Shown piece by piece: positions 15,345 through 21,477 of a stretch of DNA of 22,459 nt; position 1 is the stretch's first letter, and each line of letters starts with the position of its first letter. The notes beneath the pieces are model-generated. The model made no database searches. It saw nothing but the letters and a program-made list of their open reading frames with translations, and had not been told where the DNA came from. The translations under genes were made by a program, and so were the position numbers. The DNA comes from DASVDE01 sp036381235 (GTDB lineage: Bacteria > Actinomycetota > Thermoleophilia > Solirubrobacterales > 70-9), in the NCBI GenBank assembly GCA_036381235.1, contig DASVDE010000010.1:1-22459 (forward strand), in the 5' to 3' direction.

Positions 15345-16967
15345 TTAGGCGACCGACGGCTCGGCGAGCGGAGGATCGGCGCCGGACTGAAGCTCCGCGA
15401 AACGGCGCGTGGGCAGGCGGCGGGTCGACCAGAAGGAGACGAGGACGAGGAAGGCTGCGAAGAGGAAGGCTGTCTTCAGCGCCTTCAGCTGCGCGTCCTC
15501 GTAGTCGCCGACCAGCGCGTCGACGGTCGCCGGGTCGACCCCTGCCGCGGTTGCCCCGGCCCGGACCTCGTCGGAGGCGACGAAGCTGCCGCCGGCGCTG
15601 AGCTTCACCTCGACCTGGCTCTTCACGTCTTGTGAGATGACTGGGTTGGCGGTGATGTTCGACGAGAAGGCGGCAATCAGGCCGGTGATCACGATCGCGC
15701 CGAGCAACGCCGTGCCGAGCGATGAGCCGAGCTGCTGGGCGGTGTTCTGCAGGCCGCCTGCCTCGCTGCGGTCGCTGTCCCCCACCGAGGACTGGACCAC
15801 ATTGCCGAGCTGGGAGACGACCAGCCCCATTCCCACGCCGAGGACCCCCATCGCGACCAGGAACGAGGTGTTGTCGAGCTGCGGCTCGATCGTGTCCAGC
15901 AGCAGCAGGGTCGCGACGAAGACGATCGCCAGCCCGGTGCGCACCAGGGGCCTGGGGGCAAAGCGCGAAGAAAGGGCCGAGCCGGCAATCGCCGCCAGGA
16001 ACAGGCCGGCTGAGGCAGGCAGCATCCGCACACCTGTCTCGAGCGCGTCGAGTCCCTGCACGACCTGCAGGAAGAGCGGGATCGTGAAGAAGATCCCCAT
16101 CAGGATCAGGTTCTGGGCGAGCAGCATCGCGACGCCACCTCGCAGGGACGGGATGCCGAGCAGCTTGAGGTGGACGAGCGGCGGCTCCCCTCGCTCCTCG
16201 CGGCGGCGCTCCCATGCACAGAAGGCAGCGAGGACCAGAGCGCCGGCGGCGATCACGAACGGCGTCAATGAGAAGCCGAACGGCTCGATCGGCGAGTTGC
16301 TCGGCGCCAACCAGCCCCAGTTGCTCGCCTGCAGGACGCCGAAGACCACGAGCGCCAAGCCCCCGGCGGAAAGCATGCTGCCGACCCAGTCGAGGCGGGG
16401 CGCGCTCTCGGACCGCGAGGGCTCACGGATCAGCCGCGTGCCGATCAGGATGCCAATCGCCACCACCACCTCGCCGGCAAAGACCAGGCGCCAGGTGAAG
16501 TCGGTGGTGACCCAGCCGCCGAGGATCGGCCCGACGGCGATCCCGGCGCCGGCCACGCCGCCGAGCACCCCGTAGGCGATCGCTCGATCGGGTCCCTTAT
16601 AGCTGGAAGCGACGAGGGCGACGAGGGCGGGCAGAACCAGCGCCGCGCCGATCCCCTCCAGGACCGACCAGCCGAGCGTCAGCGCCGGCACGCTCCAGGA
16701 GGCCGCCGTCAGCGCCGATCCCACGCCGTAGATGCAGAGGCCGATCGCGAAGGCGCGCTTCCGCCCCCAGAGGTCGCCCAGCTTGCCGCCGGTCAGCATC
16801 AGGCCGGCCATCACCAGCGCGTAGAGTGCGATCACGGTCTGAATCGTGGTGACCGTGGTGTCGAAGTCCTCGACCAGCTGAGAGATCGCCACGTTCATCA
16901 CGGCCTGATCGAGCACCATCAGGAACTGCGCAGTCCCGAGAACCCCGAGCACACCCCACTTCGCCAT
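15345..16967 (-). CDS. MFS drug exporter, DHA2 (EmrB/QacA) type
   Basis: A 540-residue major facilitator of the 14-helix DHA2 family, a proton-driven exporter of drugs or metabolites in the cytoplasmic membrane. Opening residues include FLMVLDQAVMNVAISQL, the family's first-helix motif, and GGKLGDLWGRKR (60-71) is motif A. GPILGGWVTTDFTWRLVF is the motif C/helix 5-6 block. A periplasmic loop of about 70 residues lies near the C-terminus before the last helix. I chose ATG at 16967: TACGCT lies 6 bases upstream, as in leaderless genes. The frame stays open upstream to 17135, overlapping the divergent secreted-protein gene, and those residues are not family-like. Substrate unknown. Confidence 0.93.
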   Translation of the reverse strand: MAKWGVLGVLGTAQFLMVLDQAVMNVAISQLVEDFDTTVTTIQTVIALYALVMAGLMLTGGKLGDLWGRKRAFAIGLCIYGVGSALTAASWSVPALTLGWSVLEGIGAALVLPALVALVASSYKGPDRAIAYGVLGGVAGAGIAVGPILGGWVTTDFTWRLVFAGEVVVAIGILIGTRLIREPSRSESAPRLDWVGSMLSAGGLALVVFGVLQASNWGWLAPSNSPIEPFGFSLTPFVIAAGALVLAAFCAWERRREERGEPPLVHLKLLGIPSLRGGVAMLLAQNLILMGIFFTIPLFLQVVQGLDALETGVRMLPASAGLFLAAIAGSALSSRFAPRPLVRTGLAIVFVATLLLLDTIEPQLDNTSFLVAMGVLGVGMGLVVSQLGNVVQSSVGDSDRSEAGGLQNTAQQLGSSLGTALLGAIVITGLIAAFSSNITANPVISQDVKSQVEVKLSAGGSFVASDEVRAGATAAGVDPATVDALVGDYEDAQLKALKTAFLFAAFLVLVSFWSTRRLPTRRFAELQSGADPPLAEPSVA

Positions 16968-16973
16968 GCGGCG

Positions 16974-17021
16974 AGCGTACACCCGCCTCCGGCCCCGAAA
17001 AGACCGCGACGGCAGTACGCT
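16974..17021. promoter_or_regulatory. Back-to-back leaderless promoters
   Basis: Mirror copies of TACGCT lie at 16979-16974 (minus) and 17016-17021 (plus), within the inverted repeat AGCGTAC...GTACGCT. Each precedes an ATG by 6 bases (MFS, 16967) or 7 bases (secreted protein, 17029). No clear -35 boxes and no Shine-Dalgarno sites are seen. Confidence 0.5.
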
Positions 17022-17028
17022 GTCGCTC

Positions 17029-17823
17029 ATGCAAGCTTTCCGGCGTCTTTGGTGGGGAGCCGCACCGGCGGGGCTTCTGTGCGTGTCGGCTCTCATCCTC
17101 CCCTCGTCCGGGTTGGCGCAGACCGACAGCGCCAAATTCGAGACCGGCTCCTATGTCGGAAAGACGAGACAGGGACTGCCGATCGCACTCACCGTAAGCC
17201 GCACCGCCGTCCTCTCTCTCGAGTTCCGCTGGCGCGCCAAGTGCGCCGACGGCCGAGTCCACGTCAACACGATCTCCCTCGGATCGGGACGGATAAATCA
17301 CGGCTCGTTCTCCTTGGGCGGCACTCTCAACACCGGTGGGAAGGCTCACGTCCAGGGTAAGTTGAGGGGGAAACACGCTTGGGGGCGACTCTCCCGATGG
17401 AAGTCGAGTGCGTTCGGTACGAATTGCGTAGCCAGGGGGATCAGATGGCGCGCCCATCTATCGAGCGACAGCCCCGGCGATCCCACCGGCCCGAGCACGA
17501 CCTACACGGGAGCTACCAGCCAGGGCCTGCCCATCTTCTTCACCGCGAGCGCAACGGAGATCCTGTCGCTCCGCTTTGGCTGGAGCGCCGACTGCGCCGA
17601 CGGCCAAACCCATGCCAACACGATCTCGGCCGGCAGCGGTCCGATCTACAACGACGTGTTCGCTCTGGGGGGCGTCCTCGACACCGGCGGGCACTTCCAG
17701 GTGGACGGCACGATCACGGGGGCGACCGCGTCGGGCACGCTCTCCCGTGGCGGGGCCAGCGCGTTCGGCACCTTTGACTGCAACATCAGCGGCGTCACCT
17801 GGCAAGCGCAAGCCGTGGGATAG
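17029..17823 (+). CDS. Secreted protein with two tandem ~100-residue repeats
   Basis: A 264-residue exported protein of unknown function. Residues 1-30 form a signal peptide (MQAFRRLWWG..., hydrophobic core, SSGLA|Q cleavage-like). The rest is two copies of one domain, about 42-142 and 159-260, joined by a Pro/Gly/Ser linker. Shared landmarks are Y-x-G-x-T-x-QGLPI, LSL-x-F-x-W, CADG...NTIS-x-GSG, LGG-x-L-x-TGG and SAFGT. Each copy has two cysteines (C72/C133 and C189/C251) that could form one disulfide per domain. The pattern is beta-rich. No homologue of known function is recognised. ATG at 17029 fits both the signal peptide and TACGCT seven bases upstream. Its 3' end is 19 bases before the PPK2 start. 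Confidence 0.85.
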   Translation: MQAFRRLWWGAAPAGLLCVSALILPSSGLAQTDSAKFETGSYVGKTRQGLPIALTVSRTAVLSLEFRWRAKCADGRVHVNTISLGSGRINHGSFSLGGTLNTGGKAHVQGKLRGKHAWGRLSRWKSSAFGTNCVARGIRWRAHLSSDSPGDPTGPSTTYTGATSQGLPIFFTASATEILSLRFGWSADCADGQTHANTISAGSGPIYNDVFALGGVLDTGGHFQVDGTITGATASGTLSRGGASAFGTFDCNISGVTWQAQAVG

Positions 17824-17842
17824 GACAACGCCGGGAGTTGAA

Positions 17843-18634
17843 GTGGACACCAAGGTCCTCAGCAAGTCCCAGTACGAAAAGGAGATGGCGAGACTGCAGG
17901 TCGAGTTGGTCCGGCTGCAGGAGTGGATCGTCCATGAGGGCGCCAAAGTGGTCGTCATCTTCGAGGGCCGCGACACCGCAGGAAAGGGAGGTGTGATCCG
18001 CCGCATCGGCGAGCGGACGAACCCGCGCATCATCCGCACCGTCGCCCTCGGCAAGCCCACCGACCGTGAGCGCACACAGTGGTACTTCCAGCGCTACGTC
18101 GCCCACCTCCCCGCCGCCGGAGAGATGATCCTCTTCGACCGCAGTTGGTACAACCGCGCCGGAGTCGAGCGGGTGATGGGCTTCTGCACCAACGACGAGT
18201 ACGAAGAGTTCATGCGGACCTGCCCCCGCTTCGAGCGGATCATCCAGCGCTCCGGGATCGTCTTGCTGAAGTACTGGCTGTCAGTGAGCGACGAGGAGCA
18301 GGAGCGGCGCTTCAAGGCCCGCCTCAAGGATCCGGCCAAGCGCTGGAAGCTCAGCCCTGTCGACGTCGAGGCGCGCGCCCGCTGGGTCGACTACGCCGAA
18401 GCCAAGGACGAGATGTTCGCCTACACCGACACCAAGGACTCACCCTGGTTCGTGGTCGAGGCCGACGACAAGCGCACTGCCCGCCTGAACCTGATCAGCC
18501 ACCTGCTCGACCAGATCCCCTACGAACGGGTCGACCACGAGAAGATCGAGCTCCCAGAGCGCCAGGAGCGCGCCTACGTCCGCCCTCCCGCCGAGTCGCA
18601 GACATACGTCCCAGAGCGCTACCGGGTGGAGTGA
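17843..18634 (+). CDS. ppk2: Polyphosphate kinase 2
   Basis: A 263-residue PPK2-family kinase, which moves phosphate between polyphosphate and nucleoside diphosphates or monophosphates; cytoplasmic. The Walker A-like loop is FEGRDTAGKGG (40-50), and the lid/Walker B region FDRSWYNRAGVERVMGFC (98-115) is intact; KRWKLSPVDVEAR and DDKRTARLNLI are further family blocks. Length and motifs suit a single-domain PPK2; the nucleotide class (ADP/GDP or AMP) cannot be settled by eye. The start is GTG at 17843 with GGGAG 5 bases upstream. The frame is open further upstream, but that only shadows the secreted-protein gene. Close spacing suggests co-transcription with it, though a functional link is not evident. 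Confidence 0.94.
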   Translation: MDTKVLSKSQYEKEMARLQVELVRLQEWIVHEGAKVVVIFEGRDTAGKGGVIRRIGERTNPRIIRTVALGKPTDRERTQWYFQRYVAHLPAAGEMILFDRSWYNRAGVERVMGFCTNDEYEEFMRTCPRFERIIQRSGIVLLKYWLSVSDEEQERRFKARLKDPAKRWKLSPVDVEARARWVDYAEAKDEMFAYTDTKDSPWFVVEADDKRTARLNLISHLLDQIPYERVDHEKIELPERQERAYVRPPAESQTYVPERYRVE

Positions 18635-18642
18635 ACAGCGAT

Positions 18643-18861
18643 TCAGAGCTGCGTGGCAATCAAACCGATCAACGCGGCAATCATGACCACCGCCGCCTGG
18701 AACATCATGCGCTGAAGGCCGTCGAAGCGTTCGCTGATCATGTCGAAGCGGGCGTCGATATGACGGCCCAGATCATCGATCCGCTTGTCGATTCGATCGA
18801 CCTTGTGGTTGAGGTCGTCGAGACGGCTGTCGGTCCAACTCTCCCTGCTCATCGCCTCCAT
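18643..18861 (-). CDS. Small coiled-coil membrane-anchored protein, paralogue 2
   Basis: A 72-residue protein: head MEAMSRESWTDSRLDDLNHKVD, about four heptads (DRIDKRIDDLGRHIDARFDM), then a C-terminal membrane segment ending ALIGLIATQL. It is very similar to paralogue 3 (21235-21453): both read WTD-x-RLDDLNHKVD and end IGLIATQL, and the DNA is alike from the stop codon inward. It converges on ppk2 with an 8-base gap and diverges from the first TetR gene. TAGCAT is 6 bases before ATG 18861, with no separate ribosome site unless GGAGG inside codons 1-3 serves the second ATG at 18852. Function unknown; a membrane-tethered oligomer is the structural inference. Confidence 0.82.
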   Translation of the reverse strand: MEAMSRESWTDSRLDDLNHKVDRIDKRIDDLGRHIDARFDMISERFDGLQRMMFQAAVVMIAALIGLIATQL

Positions 18862-18867
18862 GGTGCC

Positions 18868-18898
18868 ATGCTACGGGACAGCATGCAACGTGTTGTCT
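18868..18898 (-). promoter_or_regulatory. Promoter-like element of paralogue 2
   Basis: TAGCAT (18873-18868), 19-base spacer, then AGACAA (18898-18893) within GCAACGTGTTGTCT (18885-18898). Geometry and the 14-base element are identical to those upstream of paralogue 1. Confidence 0.55.
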
Positions 18899-19012
18899 AC
18901 AGATGAAAAGGGTTTGCGACATCTTTGGAGAGATGCCGTCATCCGAGTTCTGAGTCGGTCTGGGGCGATTGTTAATTCGGTACTGGATCGTCCACAGATA
19001 GCCTCAGGGGTG

Positions 19013-19033
19013 TACAATCTCGTTTACCTAAAC
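19013..19033 (+). promoter_or_regulatory. -10 box and operator-like dyad of the first TetR gene
   Basis: TACAAT (19013-19018) is a good -10 box, followed at once by the dyad GTTTA-CC-TAAAC (19022-19033). A dyad over the expected transcript start is a common autoregulatory arrangement for TetR proteins. The -35 region is weak. Confidence 0.5.
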
Positions 19034-19057
19034 ACTGTTGTCTGGGTAAGGAGCCTC

Positions 19058-19798
19058 ATGTCCCCCACCGCATCTCCCAACGGCAATGGCATCCGATCGC
19101 AGCGCTCGGCCGACGACCTCGGTGGGCTGATCGCCCAGGAGCGGCTGCCCAGCGGCCGCGCGGATCTGCCCGAGCCGCTGATCCCCAAGTCCCAGCGCGA
19201 GCGGATCCTGATGGCGATGGCCGACAGCTGCGCGACAAAGGGCTACGGGGCGACGACGATCGGCGACATCGTCGAGCCGGCGGGCGTCTCCCGTGCCACC
19301 TTCTATGAGCTGTTCCGCGACAAGGAGGACTGTTTCCACGCCGCGATGGAGCTGTCGCTGGCCGACGCGATGGGGCGGATCGTCGCCGTCTACTCTCCCG
19401 ACAAGCCGTGGGCGGCGACGGTACGCGACGTCGCCGCCGCCTTCCTCGACCTGCTGGCGAGCCGTCCGGCCTTCGCCCGAATGGCCCTGGTCGAGGCGCC
19501 GGCCAGCGGCGATCGCGGCTATGAGCTGTACGCGTCGGGCAAGCGGGTGCTGCAGGCGCTGCTGGACCGCGGCCGCGATGACCCGATGGAGGAGCAGGGC
19601 ATTCCGACCAGCGCCGGGCGGGCAGCCCTCGCCGCGGCCGAGTCTTTGATCGTCGGGCAGATCCTGGCCGGCAACGCCGAACGACTGCGGGAGCTGCTCC
19701 CGGACGTCGTCTACATCACCACCGTGCCCTACCTCGGACAGGACGAGGCGCTGCGCCAGTCCCGAGAAGCCGAGAAGGCACTGCGAGCGGAGGGCTAG
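19058..19798 (+). CDS. TetR/AcrR family transcriptional regulator 1
   Basis: A 246-residue TetR-type repressor. After a ~42-residue extension comes the DNA-binding domain: KSQRERILMAMADSCATKGYGATTIGDIVEPAGVSRATFYELFRDKEDCF, with the helix-turn-helix at about residues 67-87. The C-terminal part is the ligand/dimer domain, ending LIVGQILAGNAERLRELLPDVVYITTVPYLG, similar in pattern to the next two regulators. ATG at 19058 has AAGGAG 4 bases upstream. The next TetR gene begins 5 bases after its stop, so they are probably one operon. The effector and target genes are unknown; an operator-like dyad lies in its own promoter. Confidence 0.92.
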   Translation: MSPTASPNGNGIRSQRSADDLGGLIAQERLPSGRADLPEPLIPKSQRERILMAMADSCATKGYGATTIGDIVEPAGVSRATFYELFRDKEDCFHAAMELSLADAMGRIVAVYSPDKPWAATVRDVAAAFLDLLASRPAFARMALVEAPASGDRGYELYASGKRVLQALLDRGRDDPMEEQGIPTSAGRAALAAAESLIVGQILAGNAERLRELLPDVVYITTVPYLGQDEALRQSREAEKALRAEG

Positions 19799-19803
19799 AG
19801 AGC

Positions 19804-20505
19804 TTGGCGGGGGCCAGGGAGGTCAGGGGAAAGCGGGGGTGGCGGCCACCGCGGGGTCGCCATGGGCTGCCGGCCGAGGTGATCGCCCGCTCCCAACGCG
19901 AGCGGGCGCTGGCGGCAGCGATCGCGGTGGTCGGGGAGAAGGGTTTCGCGGCTACGACTGTCGCCGACCTGACTCGCGAGGCCGGCATCAGCCGCACGAC
20001 CTTCTATGAGATGTTCGACGACAAGGAGGCCTGCTTCCTGGCTGCCTATGACGACGCGGTCGACCGCCTGGTGCGGGCGGTCAGTGCCGCCTACGACGCG
20101 GCCGAAGGGCCGTGGCCGGAGCGTGCGCGCGCCGGGCTGGCGGCGATGCTGGCCGCCCTGGCCGCCGATCCCGAGCCTGCGCGCATGGCCCTGGTCGACG
20201 TCGGCGCGGCGGGGCCGGCGGCGCAGCGGCGCTACCGGGCGGCAGTGCAGCGGCTGACGCCGCTCTTCGACGAAGGGCGCGACTTCGCCCCCGGGGGCCG
20301 CGACCTGCCGGCCAATACCTCGCGGATGGCGATCGGCGGGGTGGCGGGCCTGATAGCTGACGAGCTGCTCGAGGGGCGAGCGAAGGAGCTGCCGAAGCTG
20401 CTGCCCGACGTGCTGTTCGCGACCTTGACTCCATATATAGGGCCTCAGGCGGCAGCCGAAGAGGTTGCGCGTATCTCTGGGGCCACGCCGGAGATGGAGG
20501 CCTAA
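19804..20505 (+). CDS. TetR/AcrR family transcriptional regulator 2
   Basis: A 233-residue TetR-type repressor. It has an N-terminal basic arm (RGKRGWRPPRGRHGLPAEVI) before the DNA-binding domain, with the helix-turn-helix at about 50-70 (TTVADLTREAGISRTTFYEMF). The C-terminal domain ends in a block close to that of regulator 3: LIADELLEGRAKELPKLLPDVLF...TPYIGPQAAAEE. TTG at 19804 is chosen because GGAGGG lies 9 bases upstream and it follows the previous stop by 5 bases. The tight spacing indicates co-expression with regulator 1. Ligand unknown. Confidence 0.9.
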   Translation: MAGAREVRGKRGWRPPRGRHGLPAEVIARSQRERALAAAIAVVGEKGFAATTVADLTREAGISRTTFYEMFDDKEACFLAAYDDAVDRLVRAVSAAYDAAEGPWPERARAGLAAMLAALAADPEPARMALVDVGAAGPAAQRRYRAAVQRLTPLFDEGRDFAPGGRDLPANTSRMAIGGVAGLIADELLEGRAKELPKLLPDVLFATLTPYIGPQAAAEEVARISGATPEMEA

Positions 20506-20523
20506 GACATCGGACAGGGACCT

Positions 20524-20542
20524 CGTTTCAAGTTGAGAAACG
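20524..20542. repeat. Inverted repeat CGTTTC-N7-GAAACG
   Basis: Perfect 6-base arms in the gap between the second and third TetR genes, with a third GAAACG at 20556-20561. It could be a terminator stem without a T-run or an operator with extra half-site; neither is shown. Confidence 0.35.
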
Positions 20543-20595
20543 TCGATGTACACCAGAAACGCGTAATTTAGGCACACAGGCGTTCAAAAGCCCCC

Positions 20596-20614
20596 TACAC
20601 TGGGTCCGTACCCA
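20596..20614 (+). promoter_or_regulatory. Promoter and dyad before the third TetR gene
   Basis: TACACT (20596-20601) could be a -10 box. It overlaps the dyad TGGGT-CCGT-ACCCA (20601-20614), which ends just before the ATG at 20616. A dyad at the transcript start suggests self-repression. No good -35 box and no Shine-Dalgarno site are seen. Confidence 0.4.
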
Positions 20615-20615
20615 A

Positions 20616-21224
20616 ATGGACTCCCGCCGTGAACGTCTCCTCCAAGCAATGGTTCGCGTCGTCGGCGAGAAGGGTTACAAGGCAACTTCCGTGGCGGATG
20701 TGATCGCGGCGGCAGACACCTCCCGGTCAACCTTCTATAAGTACTTCGACGACAAGCACGACTGCTTCCTCGCCGCCTACGACATGGTGGCCGAGCAGGT
20801 GATCGGTCAAGTGATCGCCAACTGCGACGGCGCTCAGCCGTGGCTGGCGCGGATGGAGGGAGGCCTGGCGACGATTGTCGAGCTCTTTGCGCTGGATCCC
20901 GCCCTGGCGCGAATGGCGATCGTGGAGGTGGCCTCGGTGGGCGCCGACGCGCGCCGGCGCCACTGGGAGGCGATCGCCAGATTCGCCGAGTTTCTCGATG
21001 ACGGGCGGGAATTGGCCGACGGCCGTCCACTGCCCGAGAGCACCTCGATGATGTCGGCGGGAGCGGTCTCGGGCCTGATCTTCGACGAGCTGATGGCCGG
21101 GCGGGCAGCGAGACTGCCGACGCTGATGCCCGAGTTGCTCTTCGCGATGCTCGTCCCCTACATCGGACCCCGAGCCGCCGCTGAAGAGATGCGCCGCGTG
21201 GCGACAACGGCGTCGGCGGGCTGA
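20616..21224 (+). CDS. TetR/AcrR family transcriptional regulator 3
   Basis: A 202-residue TetR-type repressor without the long N-terminal arm of its neighbours; it begins directly with the DNA-binding domain (SRRERLLQAMVRVVGEKGYKATSVADVIAAADTSRSTFYKYFDDKHDCF, helix-turn-helix about 25-44). Its C-terminal end (LIFDELMAGRAARLPTLMPELLFAMLVPYIGPRAAAEE) is nearly the same pattern as regulator 2, pointing to a local duplication. It has its own 110-base upstream region with a likely promoter. It converges on the third coiled-coil paralogue with a 10-base gap. Confidence 0.92.
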   Translation: MDSRRERLLQAMVRVVGEKGYKATSVADVIAAADTSRSTFYKYFDDKHDCFLAAYDMVAEQVIGQVIANCDGAQPWLARMEGGLATIVELFALDPALARMAIVEVASVGADARRRHWEAIARFAEFLDDGRELADGRPLPESTSMMSAGAVSGLIFDELMAGRAARLPTLMPELLFAMLVPYIGPRAAAEEMRRVATTASAG

Positions 21225-21234
21225 GCGGCGAGCT

Positions 21235-21453
21235 TCAGAGCTGGGTGGCGATCAGACCGATCATTGCGGCGATCAAGCCGCCTCCGACCTGAATCATCGT
21301 GCGCTGGAGGGCGTCGATCCGAGTGTGAACGAGACGAAGGTCATCGTCGACTCGATCGAAGCCGTTGTCCATGCGACGTCCGAGATCGTCGACCTTGTGG
21401 TTGAGGTCGTCGAGGCGCTCGTCAGTCCAGCTGGATCTGCTCATCGACTCCAT
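21235..21453 (-). CDS. Small coiled-coil membrane-anchored protein, paralogue 3
   Basis: A 72-residue protein: head MESMSRSSWTDERLDDLNHKVD, heptads (DDLGRRMDNGFDRVDDDLRLVHTRIDALQRTM), then a C-terminal membrane segment ending AAMIGLIATQL. It is a close relative of paralogue 2 and shares its head with paralogue 1. It lies 24 bases after the stop of the fourth TetR gene on the same strand, so it may be co-transcribed with it. It also keeps the TAGCCT-N6-ATG start pattern, which overlaps the intergenic gap and would allow an independent leaderless transcript. It lacks the 14-base element seen upstream of the other two. Function unknown. Confidence 0.82.
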   Translation of the reverse strand: MESMSRSSWTDERLDDLNHKVDDLGRRMDNGFDRVDDDLRLVHTRIDALQRTMIQVGGGLIAAMIGLIATQL

Positions 21454-21459
21454 GGTCCC

Positions 21460-21465
21460 AGGCTA
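21460..21465 (-). promoter_or_regulatory. -10-like box of paralogue 3
   Basis: TAGCCT lies 6 bases before ATG 21453, at the same position as TAGATT and TAGCAT in the other two paralogues. No -35 box is evident at 17-19 bases. Confidence 0.4.
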
Positions 21466-21477
21466 GCGGGAGAAATG

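Noticed and set aside
15000..15635. Plus-strand open frame opposite coiled-coil paralogue 1
   Set aside because: Its repetitive look is caused by the heptad-encoding minus strand; it also runs into the MFS gene antisense.
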